Part shown: positions 1-7,161 of the stretch, piece by piece
Position numbering within the stretch: position 1 is the first letter of the stretch
Layout: each line of letters opens with the position of its first letter
DNA from: Anaerolineae bacterium
GTDB lineage: Bacteria; Chloroflexota; Anaerolineae; 4572-78; J111
Assembly (NCBI GenBank): GCA_020433785.1
Contig: JAGRCC010000630.1
Coordinates: 1 to 10,609, forward strand
Reading direction: 5' to 3'
Length of the DNA: 10,609 bases
Notes under the pieces: generated by a model
Database searches by the model: none
The model's input: only the letters and a program-made list of their open reading frames with translations
Told to the model about the DNA's origin: nothing
Made by a program: the position numbers and the translations under genes

Positions 1-596
1 ACCCGGCCAACACCAACGCGCTGATTGCCGCCAACAACGCCGACGGCGTTCCCATCGAACGCTTCCAGGCCATGACCCGCCTTGACCAAAACCGGGCCTA
101 TGCCCAGTTGGCCGAAAAAGCCGGGGTAACGGTTAACGATGTTAGCAACGTCACCATCTGGGGCAATCATAGCGCTACGCAATACCCCGATGCTGAAAAC
201 GCTAAAATTAATGGTAAACCCGTCTTCGATGTGATCGATGATGAGGCGTGGCTGCGCGGTGATTTTATCTCGACCGTCCAAAAGCGTGGAGCCGCCATTA
301 TCGCTGCACGTGGGCTGTCCTCAGCAGCGTCGGCGGCTAACGGGGCCATCGACCATGTTAAAAGCATGGTTAACAAAACCCCTGAAGGCCATTGGTTCTC
401 GTCGGCGGTTCCCTCCGACGGCAGCTATGGCATCGCTGAAGGCATCATTTTCTCCTACCCGATCACCAGTGACGGTCAGGGCAACTACAGCATCGTCCAA
501 GGGTTGCCGCTCAGTGACTGGGCCAAAGAAAAATTGGCCGCCACCGAAGCTGAACTGCGCGAAGAACGCGATACGGTGGCCGACCTGTTGAAGTAA
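1..596 (+). CDS. mdh: malate dehydrogenase, C-terminal part (5' truncated by window edge)
   Basis: NAD-dependent malate dehydrogenase catalyses the reversible oxidation of malate to oxaloacetate in the cytoplasmic TCA cycle. The reading frame is open from base 3, so the gene begins before the window; 197 residues are visible. A full protein of this family is about 330 residues, so the N-terminal Rossmann NAD-binding half is missing. Visible signatures, in order, are PANTNALIA at the end of the nucleotide domain, the substrate-binding Arg in TRLDQNRA, the catalytic His in IWGNHS, and the RGAAIIAARG-SSAASAANGA helix. The pattern resembles the Thermus/cytosolic-type enzyme rather than the lactate-dehydrogenase-like type. 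The last residues form a charged helix, as in relatives. The internal ATG at 72 is not a start: the family match continues upstream of it. A terminator follows 18 bases after the stop, so this gene ends its own transcription unit. Confidence 0.95.
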   Translation, partial: PANTNALIAANNADGVPIERFQAMTRLDQNRAYAQLAEKAGVTVNDVSNVTIWGNHSATQYPDAENAKINGKPVFDVIDDEAWLRGDFISTVQKRGAAIIAARGLSSAASAANGAIDHVKSMVNKTPEGHWFSSAVPSDGSYGIAEGIIFSYPITSDGQGNYSIVQGLPLSDWAKEKLAATEAELREERDTVADLLK

Positions 597-614
597 TTTA
601 ACGGCTGAATGACC

Positions 615-651
615 GGGGAGTCCAAGATACATCTTGGACTTCCTTTTCTTT
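615..651 (+). terminator. intrinsic terminator after malate dehydrogenase
   Basis: A 10 bp perfect stem (619-628 pairs with 631-640) is extended outward by four more pairs, two of them G-T, and is followed by a T-rich run (TTTTCTTT). The two-base gap between the arms means the innermost pairs must open to form the loop. It sits 18 bases after the mdh stop and 31 bases before the hemC start, which separates mdh from the heme genes. Confidence 0.88.
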
Positions 652-682
652 AAGACCAAAATCCGTTTCTGATAAAGATCCT

Positions 683-1597
683 ATGAAAAGTTTGACCATT
701 GGTTCCCGGCGCTCCCAATTAGCTCAAACCCAATCGAAATTAATTCGCCAGAATCTCCTGGCGGCCTGGTCTGATCTTCAAGTTGAAATAACCTTGATCG
801 ATACCCAGGGCGACCTTAATCGCACCGATCCGTTACCGGCCATTGGCGGCAAAGGGTTATTCACGCTTGAGTTAGAAGAGGCGTTGCGCCGCGACCAAAT
901 CGATCTGGCCGTTCACAGCTTAAAAGATTTGCCGATTGAAGACAGTCCCGGTCTGACGGTGGTGGCCGTGGCCCGGCGCGCCGCGATCAACGATGTGCTC
1001 GTCTCTCGATTGGCCAGCCGACTGGCCGATCTGCCCGACGGCGCAGTGGTCGGCACCAGCAGTTTGCGCCGGGCGGCCCAACTTTTGGCGCAGCGCCCCG
1101 ATTTACGTATTAAGGATATTCGGGGTAATGTCGACACGCGCTTGCGCAAACTCGATGACCCGGCGCATGGTTACGATGCGATCATCCTCGCCCAGGCTGG
1201 TTTAGATCGCCTGAACTATCAACTGGACCACGTCCACCCTATACCTGAAGAGATAATTTTGCCGGCGCCGGGCCAGGGCGCCCTGGCCGTCCAGGGCCGG
1301 GCCGACGACGAGGTTACTACGGCTTATTTAGAAATTCTCGATCACGCCGAAACCCGAGCGGCAGTGACGGCCGAGCGAGCTTTTCTGGGCGGCTTAGGCG
1401 GCGGTTGTTCGCTGCCAGTAGGGGCGTTAGCTCGCGTCGAGAACGACCGGCTTTTCTTACAAGCCGTGGTCGGCGACGCGGTGGGAACGCGATTAATAAA
1501 AGTGGCAGGCCACGGCTCGATTGACGAGCCCCAGACGTTGGGCGCTCAATTGGCCCAGCAAGCCCTGGACCAGGGCGCCGAAATCTTGTTGCAGTAG
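683..1597 (+). CDS. hemC: hydroxymethylbilane synthase (porphobilinogen deaminase)
   Basis: HemC joins four porphobilinogen molecules into the linear tetrapyrrole hydroxymethylbilane in the cytoplasm; HemD then cyclises it. The 304-residue product has normal family length. Signatures seen are SRRSQLAQTQ (residues 8-17), the loop around GGKGLFTLELE (55-65), VHSLKDLP with catalytic Asp82, GTSSLRRAAQL (124-134), DIRGNVDTRLRKLD (145-158), LPAPGQGALAVQ (193-204) and GGGCSLPVGA (239-248). Cys242 is the dipyrromethane-cofactor attachment residue and is the only cysteine in the protein. The ATG at 683 gives the expected N-terminus right before the first motif, although only a poor AAAGA-like sequence precedes it. 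The next gene supplies the following enzyme of the pathway 47 bases downstream, so the two probably share a transcript. Confidence 0.97.
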   Translation: MKSLTIGSRRSQLAQTQSKLIRQNLLAAWSDLQVEITLIDTQGDLNRTDPLPAIGGKGLFTLELEEALRRDQIDLAVHSLKDLPIEDSPGLTVVAVARRAAINDVLVSRLASRLADLPDGAVVGTSSLRRAAQLLAQRPDLRIKDIRGNVDTRLRKLDDPAHGYDAIILAQAGLDRLNYQLDHVHPIPEEIILPAPGQGALAVQGRADDEVTTAYLEILDHAETRAAVTAERAFLGGLGGGCSLPVGALARVENDRLFLQAVVGDAVGTRLIKVAGHGSIDEPQTLGAQLAQQALDQGAEILLQ

Positions 1598-1644
1598 TAA
1601 GGAATGCCATCCTTAAGATTATGACCTTCCTACCATAGTTTCCT

Positions 1645-3189
1645 ATGACCAAACAAGGCACGATTTACCTGGTTGGAGCCGGCCCCGGCGAAACGGGATT
1701 GATAACCGTCAAAGGCTTGGCCCTGTTGCGCGAAGCCGACGCCATTGTGGCCGATACGCTGGGGCAGGCCAATTTGTTGCAACAGGCCAATCCCGCCGCC
1801 GAGCGGTACGATATCGGCAGCAGCCGGCGCGGGAATAAGCAGCCCCAGGCTGAGGTGACTCGCCTGCTTCTTCATCTGGCCCAACAGGGTAAAACCGTGG
1901 TGCGATTGTGGCAGGGCGATCCTTTCGTCTTTGGGCGGGCAGCGCAAGAGATGGCTATCGCGCTAGACGCCGGCCTCCGCGTCGAACTGGTGCCGGGGGT
2001 GACCAGCGCCACCGCGGCCTTGGCTTACGCGGGCGTGCCGGTCACGCATTGGGATTACAACGCGGACTTTGCCGTCATCAGCGGCCAGGCTAAAGGCGAC
2101 CTGGCGCTTCGGTTGAATTGGACGGCGCTGGCGGGTGTTGAGACGCTGATTATTTTAATGCCGCCCAGGCAACTGGCCGAAATCACCGCCAAACTGCTGG
2201 CCGCCGGCCGGTCGCCCGATACCCCGGCCTTGGCCGTGCAAAACGGCACGCTGCCCACGCAGCGGCGGGTGGTGGCAACTCTAGCCACCCTTGCCGACAC
2301 GGTTGAACAACACGGGTTAGCCTCACCGGCTATTGTGGTGGTTGGCCGGGTGGTCGAATTGGCTGAGCGATTGGATTGGTTTCAACCGGCTCAAACGCCG
2401 CTCTTGGGTAAGCGGGTATTGGTGACTCGCCCCACGCACCAGGCCGCCGGCTTCATGGCCGCCCTGCGTGATCTGGGAGCCGAGCCGGTCTCCTTTCCGA
2501 CCATCGCAATTCGTCCGGCTGAAGACACCCGACCTTTAGATGGAGCCATTTTAGCCCTGGCGGCCTATCGCGCCAAACAGGATTTGCCGGATTTCCACCA
2601 TCGCCTGCCGCCGCGACCGTATCACTGGCTGGTTTTGACCAGCGCCAATGGGGTCAACGCCTTTTGGGATCGATTGGCGAGTTTGGGGCTCGATGGCCGC
2701 TGCCTGGCCTCGGTCAATATTGCCGCCATTGGACCGGCCACAGCCGCAGCTTTGAGTGATCGCAGCATCCAGGCCGATTTGGTGCCGGAGGTGTATACGG
2801 CCGAAGGCGTCCTGGCGGCTTTTGATGAGCTTGGGTCTGTTTCGGGGCAGCGTTTCCTGTTGGCCCGCGCCGATATCGCCCGCAAAACCCTAACCGACGG
2901 CCTGATCGAACGCGGGGCGTTGGTGGACGAGTTTGCAGCCTATCGGACGGTGCCGGTTGAAGGTAGTACGCCTCCGCCGCCGGTTGATATCGTCACCTTC
3001 ACCAGTTCATCGACGGTGCAGGGGTACGTCAACTGTTTAGGTGGTCAGCGCCCGGCCGAGGCCCTTAGACACAGCCAGGTGGTTTGCATCGGCCCGATTA
3101 CCGCCGCTACAGCTGAGAAACTGGGAGTGCCCGTCCATGCTGTGGCTGAAACGTACACCATTGAAGGCTTGCTGGCGGCGCTTCAATAG
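1645..3189 (+). CDS. cobA-hemD: fused uroporphyrinogen-III C-methyltransferase (SUMT-like) / uroporphyrinogen-III synthase
   Basis: This is a 514-residue two-domain protein. Residues 5-246 form a tetrapyrrole methylase domain: VGAGPG (10-15), GDPFVFGR (91-98), VPGVTSATAA (116-125), GTLPTQ (201-206) and a closing VVVGRVVELAERLDWF (231-246). Residues 255-512 form the HemD domain, which cyclises hydroxymethylbilane with inversion of ring D; it shows GKRVLVTRP (255-263), LTSANGV (331-337), TFTSSSTV (451-458) and the terminal TIEGLLAAL. HemC immediately upstream makes the HemD substrate. The HemD half looks intact apart from an extra stretch near 305-326. The methylase half lacks several consensus residues: R-L-K-G-G-D-P reads R-L-W-Q-G-D-P, and the G-K-R...H segment reads G-S-S...N. 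Its SAM-dependent C2/C7 methylation toward siroheme or cobalamin is therefore uncertain. No clear ribosome site precedes the ATG; 1645 is chosen because the first motif begins five residues later. Confidence 0.93.
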   Translation: MTKQGTIYLVGAGPGETGLITVKGLALLREADAIVADTLGQANLLQQANPAAERYDIGSSRRGNKQPQAEVTRLLLHLAQQGKTVVRLWQGDPFVFGRAAQEMAIALDAGLRVELVPGVTSATAALAYAGVPVTHWDYNADFAVISGQAKGDLALRLNWTALAGVETLIILMPPRQLAEITAKLLAAGRSPDTPALAVQNGTLPTQRRVVATLATLADTVEQHGLASPAIVVVGRVVELAERLDWFQPAQTPLLGKRVLVTRPTHQAAGFMAALRDLGAEPVSFPTIAIRPAEDTRPLDGAILALAAYRAKQDLPDFHHRLPPRPYHWLVLTSANGVNAFWDRLASLGLDGRCLASVNIAAIGPATAAALSDRSIQADLVPEVYTAEGVLAAFDELGSVSGQRFLLARADIARKTLTDGLIERGALVDEFAAYRTVPVEGSTPPPPVDIVTFTSSSTVQGYVNCLGGQRPAEALRHSQVVCIGPITAATAEKLGVPVHAVAETYTIEGLLAALQ

Positions 3190-3257
3190 CGTTGATGGGG
3201 TTAAGGAGTTTAGAGTTTGGGAGTCGTTAGCTCTCAATTTGGAAGATGTTGACGAGG

Positions 3258-3287
3258 TTGCAAAGTGTTGAAGTTACTGGCTATTAT
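3258..3287 (+). promoter_or_regulatory. candidate promoter for hemL
   Basis: In the 164-base gap between cobA-hemD and hemL there is a TTGCAA (3258-3263) and a TATTAT (3282-3287) with an 18-base spacer, a plausible but imperfect sigma-70 pair. An interrupted inverted repeat, AGTTAC (3272-3277) with GTAACT (3301-3306) plus an inner CTAT/ATAG, overlaps the -10 and could be an operator or a leader hairpin. The rest of the gap shows only short heptad-like repeats near 3206-3226. Confidence 0.3.
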
Positions 3288-3340
3288 GCTTTGCGCATAG
3301 GTAACTAAAGTCGTTATTTGGCCTCGATCCTAACTTTTGT

Positions 3341-3346
3341 GGAAGG
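3341..3346 (+). promoter_or_regulatory. ribosome binding site fixing the hemL start
   Basis: GGAAGG lies 7 bases before the ATG at 3354. An in-frame TTG at 3318 would add 12 residues with no family resemblance, so this site decides the start. Confidence 0.75.
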
Positions 3347-3353
3347 TGCCACG

Positions 3354-4640
3354 ATGAATATCACTAAATCTGAAAAACTTTTCAAAGCCGCTCAAGCGGT
3401 TATCCCTGGCGGAGTCAACTCGCCGGCCCGCGCCTTTCGGGCGGTGGGCGGTCAGCCCATCTTTATCGATCACGCCGAAGGGGCGTTTTTGTGGGATGTC
3501 GATGGCAATCGTTACGTCGATTATGTGCTCAGTTGGGGACCGTTGATTTTGGGCCACGCCCACCCAAAAGTGGTGTCGGCCATCCAAAAAGCAGCCACGC
3601 GAGGTACCAGCTACGGCGCGCCAACCGCCGTCGAAACGGACCTGGCCGAATTGGTGTGCGAACTCATCCCCTCGGCGGAGCAGGTGCGTTTTGTCAACTC
3701 CGGCACTGAAGCCACCATGAGCGTTTTACGCCTAGCGCGGGCTTACACCGGGCGCAACAAAATCATCAAGCTCCAGGGCAACTACCACGGCCACGCCGAT
3801 TTTTTGCTTGTTCAAGCCGGTTCCGGCGTCGCCACGCTCGGCTTGCCGGACAGCCCTGGTGTACCGCCGGGGACCACTAAAGACACCCTGACCGCTCCCT
3901 ACAACAATTTAGAAGCAATTGAAATTCTGTTTAGTCAATTTAGCGAGGAGATTGCCGCCATTATTCTTGAGCCGGTGGCCGGGAATATGGGGCTTGTACC
4001 GCCATTAGATGGTTATTTAGCCGGTTTGCGCCGGCTGTGCACCGAACATGGAGCGCTGCTGATTTTCGATGAAGTGATGACTGGCTTCCGGGTGGCGTTA
4101 GGTGGCGCGCAAGAATATTTTGGTGTTACACCCGATCTGACGGCGCTGGGTAAAGTGATCGGCGGCGGACTGCCGGTAGGAGCTTACGCGGGCCGGAAGG
4201 AGATTATGCAGGTGGTCGCGCCGGCCGGGCCGATGTATCAGGCCGGCACTCTCAGCGGCAATCCGCTGGCGATGACCGCCGGTTTGATGACTTTGAAGGG
4301 ATTGAGCGAACCGGGTGTTTTTGAAAACCTGGTTGAGAGCACGACCAAGTTATGCGAGGGCATTAGCGCCGCCGCTGAAGCCGCCGGGGTGTCGCTTTAT
4401 CCGACGCAGGCCGGCACGATGTTTTGCTTCTTTTTCAGCGACGAGCCGGTGGTCGATTGGGACACGGCGGCGAAAAGTAACGTGGACCTATTTGCTAAAT
4501 TTTTCCGGGCCATGTTGGAGCGGGGCATCTATTTCCCCCCGTCGCAATTTGAGTCGTGGTTTTTGTCGACCGCTCACACCGAAGAGGCGATTGTCGCCAC
4601 CATCCAGGCCGCTCAAACGGCGTTTCGCGAGATTGTCTGA
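3354..4640 (+). CDS. hemL: glutamate-1-semialdehyde 2,1-aminomutase
   Basis: HemL is a cytoplasmic, PLP-dependent class III aminotransferase. It moves the amino group of glutamate-1-semialdehyde to make 5-aminolevulinate, the first dedicated tetrapyrrole precursor of the C5 pathway. The product is 428 residues, the normal family length. Motifs seen are [12 protein letters not shown] (17-28), [17 protein letters not shown] (113-129), NYHGHAD (143-149), the PLP-contacting Asp in [10 protein letters not shown] (237-246), and [13 protein letters not shown] (265-277), in which Lys267 forms the Schiff base. Further signatures are [14 protein letters not shown] (297-310) and the closing [27 protein letters not shown]. 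The start is ATG 3354, behind GGAAGG. It lies 164 bases after cobA-hemD in the same direction, so it belongs to the same pathway cluster but may have its own promoter. hemA, hemB and hemE are not in the window. Confidence 0.98.
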   Translation: MNITKSEKLFKAAQAVIPGGVNSPARAFRAVGGQPIFIDHAEGAFLWDVDGNRYVDYVLSWGPLILGHAHPKVVSAIQKAATRGTSYGAPTAVETDLAELVCELIPSAEQVRFVNSGTEATMSVLRLARAYTGRNKIIKLQGNYHGHADFLLVQAGSGVATLGLPDSPGVPPGTTKDTLTAPYNNLEAIEILFSQFSEEIAAIILEPVAGNMGLVPPLDGYLAGLRRLCTEHGALLIFDEVMTGFRVALGGAQEYFGVTPDLTALGKVIGGGLPVGAYAGRKEIMQVVAPAGPMYQAGTLSGNPLAMTAGLMTLKGLSEPGVFENLVESTTKLCEGISAAAEAAGVSLYPTQAGTMFCFFFSDEPVVDWDTAAKSNVDLFAKFFRAMLERGIYFPPSQFESWFLSTAHTEEAIVATIQAAQTAFREIV

Positions 4641-4642
4641 GT

Positions 4643-5926
4643 TTAAGTGACTGCCGCTCGTTCGGCCGAGTATGCTTCATAGAGCCGTTCGGTGACAATC
4701 GTCTTGAGGCGATCCATCGCCCGGTGGATGTCGGTGAAACTGTTGTAGAGCGGGGCCACGCCAAAGCGAATGTTGTCCGGTTCGCGAAAATCCGGGATGA
4801 CCCGGAGCGCCGGCGGTTCCGCTTCGATCAAGGTCCGGTTGATACGGTACGCTTCGGGATGGCGCAGCGACACGTGCGAACCGCGCCGGTCGGCCGGTCG
4901 GGGCGTGCCGACGATGAACCCCAGAGGGGCCAGCCATTGGTCGGCCAGAAAAATGAGATATTCCGTTTGGGCCAAGCTCTTGGCTCGCAACCGGTCGATG
5001 CCTGCGGCCAGCAGCAGTTCGACGGCCGGTTCAATCGCTTTGAGCGACAGCACCGGCGGCGTGCCCACCCAAAAGCGGCCGATATTGGGGGCTGGCGTAT
5101 ATTCCAAATCAAAGGTAAACGGATTGGCCGCGCCTAGCCAGCCCCAAATAGGCTGTCGCAGCTCCGCCTGTAAATCTCGCCGGACATACAAAAAGGCGGG
5201 CGCACCAGGACCGCCGTTGAGATATTTGTAGGTACAGCCCACGGCCAAATCGACTCCCGCGCCGTTCAAATCAACCGGCACGGCGCCGACAGAGTGACTC
5301 AAATCCCACAGCATTAAAGCCCCTACCTGGTGCGCCTGTTCGGTGACAGCCGCCATATCGTACATAAAGGCGCTTTTGAAGGCCACGTGGGTTAAACTCA
5401 CCAGGGCGGTGTCCACATCAATCGCGGCGGCGATAGCTTCCGGAGCGATGGTCAGGTTGTCGGCAGAGGCAATCAAGTCCAGCCGATGCCCCCGCTCCAG
5501 TAGATCGATGACGCCCTGAATGATATACAAATCCGATGGAAAATTAAAGACATCGCTGACGATTTTGGGCCGGCCAGGTCTGGCTTTGAGCGCGGCGACC
5601 ACAAGCTTAAAGAGATTGACTGAGGTCGAATCGGTGACGATGACTTCGTCCGCCTGCGCGCCGATCAATTGGGCGATTTTCGCCCCAAGTTCGAACGGGG
5701 CCTGAATCCACCCCTCGTTCCACCCACGAATGAGCCGCTGCCCCCAAGCTTCATCGATGGCGGCCTGCATGACCGGGCCGGTGCGTTTGGGTAGCCGGCC
5801 CAGCGAGTTGCCGTCGAGGTAGATGAGATCAGGCTCGGCGATGACAAACTCGGCGCGGAAATGAGCCAGTTCGTCTTGACTATCCAGGGTTTGAGCTAAT
5901 TCGATTTGGGTGTGGGCGAATTTCAT
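4643..5926 (-). CDS. kynU: kynureninase
   Basis: Kynureninase is a cytoplasmic PLP enzyme that cleaves L-kynurenine to anthranilate and alanine, or 3-hydroxykynurenine to 3-hydroxyanthranilate, in tryptophan breakdown or NAD synthesis. The 427-residue product fits the family. Visible signatures are IYLDGNSLGRLP (35-46), GWNEGWIQAPFELG (68-81), VTDSTSVNLFKL (97-108), the PLP-binding Asp and His in LWDLSHSVGAVPVDL (206-220), and CTYKYLNGGPGAPAF (231-245), in which Lys234 is the expected PLP lysine. Later motifs are WLGAANPFTFD and GTPPVLSL (288-295). The AGAGAT upstream of the ATG is only a modest ribosome site. No other kynurenine-pathway gene (tryptophan dioxygenase, formamidase, kynurenine monooxygenase) is in the window, so the physiological route is open. 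Its stop codon is 2 bases from the hemL stop on the other strand. A heptad repeat element lies 48 bases upstream. Confidence 0.96.
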   Translation of the reverse strand: MKFAHTQIELAQTLDSQDELAHFRAEFVIAEPDLIYLDGNSLGRLPKRTGPVMQAAIDEAWGQRLIRGWNEGWIQAPFELGAKIAQLIGAQADEVIVTDSTSVNLFKLVVAALKARPGRPKIVSDVFNFPSDLYIIQGVIDLLERGHRLDLIASADNLTIAPEAIAAAIDVDTALVSLTHVAFKSAFMYDMAAVTEQAHQVGALMLWDLSHSVGAVPVDLNGAGVDLAVGCTYKYLNGGPGAPAFLYVRRDLQAELRQPIWGWLGAANPFTFDLEYTPAPNIGRFWVGTPPVLSLKAIEPAVELLLAAGIDRLRAKSLAQTEYLIFLADQWLAPLGFIVGTPRPADRRGSHVSLRHPEAYRINRTLIEAEPPALRVIPDFREPDNIRFGVAPLYNSFTDIHRAMDRLKTIVTERLYEAYSAERAAVT

Positions 5927-5974
5927 AGCGATCTCTTAGGAATGAGCATTAATTAACTTACCCAATTCTGTCGG

Positions 5975-6064
5975 GTAATTCGTAATTCGTAATTGGTAAC
6001 TGGTAATTGGAGACTGGAGATTGAATAATCAATTACCAGTTACTATTTACCAATTACCTAATCT
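5975..6064. repeat. heptad tandem/inverted repeat element, GTAATTG type
   Basis: Seven consecutive 7-base units run without a register break from 5975 to 6023: GTAATTC twice, GTAATTG, GTAACTG, GTAATTG, GAGACTG and GAGATTG. After a 6-base spacer, inverted units run from 6030: CAATTAC, CAGTTAC, TATTTAC, CAATTAC and a degenerate CTAATCT. Positions 5982-6009 can pair with 6030-6057 with 25 Watson-Crick pairs, one G-T and two mismatches, leaving a 20-base loop. The element sits between the aldo/keto reductase stop and the kynureninase start, both on the minus strand. Heptanucleotide short tandem repeats (STRR) are known from filamentous cyanobacteria. Whether this is a related mobile repeat, a transcript-ending hairpin or both cannot be decided here. 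Confidence 0.85.
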
Positions 6065-6094
6065 CAAGTGTGGAAGTTATTTGATTCACCATCC

Positions 6095-7063
6095 TTAGGT
6101 GGGGCTGGGTAACTGGTCGAGCCGGGTTTTTTCTGCGGCGGATAGGCTGATTTCGATGCTTTTGAGCGACTCGGCTAACTGAGAGACTCGGTTAGCGCCG
6201 ACAATGGCGGAGGTTACTGTTGGTTTGGCTAAAATCCAGGCCAAAGCCATTTGCGCGGTTGAGGCATCGTGCTGCTGGCCAATCTCGTCCAGGGCATCGA
6301 TAATGGCGTAACCTTGGTCATTCATATAGGGTTTCATGCGGGCGTTGCCGTAGCCCCGGCTGTGAGCGGGGATTTCGCCGGTGCGTTTGTATTTGCCGGT
6401 TAGAAAGCCGCCGGCCAGGGGGCTGTAGGGAATGACGCCCAGCCCTTCTTCCTGGCAGAGGCCCATCATTTCCCGCTCATATTCGAGGCGATGGACCAGA
6501 TTATAATGCGGCTGAATGGACTCGTAACGCGCCAAATTGTTCTCGCTGCTAACCGCAAGCGCCTGGCGCAGCTGCGAGGGGGTGTGGTTGGAGCAGCCGA
6601 TGTAACGCACTTTGCCCTGGGTAATCATCTCTTCGTAGGCCCGTAGAGTCTCTTCAATGGGCGTATCTTCATCGGGCCAGTGGCTTTGGTACAGGTCGAT
6701 GGTTTCAACTTGCAGTCGCCTAAGGCTATCTTCTACGGCGCGTAGCAGATGTTGGCGGCTGAGACCCTCACCGTCGGGACCATCCCACATACGCCCCCGG
6801 GCTTTGGTGGCGATGATGATTTGATCCCGAACTTGGCGCGAGACCAGCCAGTCGCCAATCCAGGCTTCGGACACGCCGCCGTCATTATTATCGGCCCAGA
6901 AGGAGTAGATGTCGGCTGTGTCGAAGAAATTTATCCCATTTTCGAGGGCAAAATCCATAACGGCAAACGAGGTTTCTTTGTCTGCCGTCCAGCCCATCGT
7001 CATGGTTCCTAAACAGAATCGGGATACATTTAGGTCGGTTTTACCCAGTTGTTGGTAGCGCAT
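6095..7063 (-). CDS. aldo/keto reductase family oxidoreductase
   Basis: This is a soluble NAD(P)H-dependent reductase of the aldo/keto reductase superfamily with a TIM-barrel fold, 322 residues, normal for the family. The catalytic tetrad is complete: Asp48 (FFDTAD), Tyr53, Lys87 (IATKARG) and His128 (YQSHWP). Other signatures are the N-terminal LGKTDLNVSRFCLGTMTMG, the GKVRYIGCSNHT strand (150-161), PYSPLAGGFLTGKY (212-225) and the cofactor-binding SAIVGANRVSQL near 285-296. The N-terminal pattern and the GMT-like glycine/methionine segment match the bacterial general-stress or YdhF/YajO-like groups; the substrate cannot be predicted. The ATG at 7063 is supported by GAGGTG about 10 bases upstream (around 7074-7079). 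It diverges from the GNAT gene and may continue into kynureninase, 168 bases downstream, unless the heptad hairpin between them ends transcription. Confidence 0.93.
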   Translation of the reverse strand: MRYQQLGKTDLNVSRFCLGTMTMGWTADKETSFAVMDFALENGINFFDTADIYSFWADNNDGGVSEAWIGDWLVSRQVRDQIIIATKARGRMWDGPDGEGLSRQHLLRAVEDSLRRLQVETIDLYQSHWPDEDTPIEETLRAYEEMITQGKVRYIGCSNHTPSQLRQALAVSSENNLARYESIQPHYNLVHRLEYEREMMGLCQEEGLGVIPYSPLAGGFLTGKYKRTGEIPAHSRGYGNARMKPYMNDQGYAIIDALDEIGQQHDASTAQMALAWILAKPTVTSAIVGANRVSQLAESLKSIEISLSAAEKTRLDQLPSPT

Positions 7064-7140
7064 TCGTATTTTTCACCTCATTGTGTATATTGATAAAGTA
7101 GCAATGTGCGAATAATGGTTTCTGTGCAATTTATCACGAG

Positions 7141-7149
7141 AGTATAGCA
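7141..7149 (-). promoter_or_regulatory. extended -10 promoter of the aldo/keto reductase gene
   Basis: Read on the minus strand, the sequence is TG-C-TATACT, a good extended -10 element. No clear -35 lies 17 bases upstream; that place is occupied by the palindrome at 7162-7178. The predicted transcript start near 7134 gives a leader of about 70 bases to the ATG at 7063. Confidence 0.5.
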
Positions 7150-7161
7150 CGAATTAAAATT

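Noticed and set aside
72..596. Complete short gene starting at the ATG at 72
   Set aside because: The frame continues upstream to the window edge with the malate dehydrogenase motif PANTNALIA, so this is the 3' part of a longer gene.
1598..1615. Small hairpin TAAGGA/TCCTTA between hemC and cobA-hemD
   Set aside because: Only 6 bp, AT-rich and without a T-run; too weak to call a terminator, and the genes are probably co-transcribed.
3318..3353. Twelve-residue N-terminal extension of HemL from a TTG codon
   Set aside because: There is no family similarity and no ribosome site before the TTG, while GGAAGG stands 7 bases before ATG 3354.
4556..5137. Plus-strand open frame of 193 codons overlapping the hemL end and opposite kynureninase
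   Set aside because: Arg/Gly/Asp-rich shadow translation with no motif. Both hemL and kynureninase are intact in their own frames.
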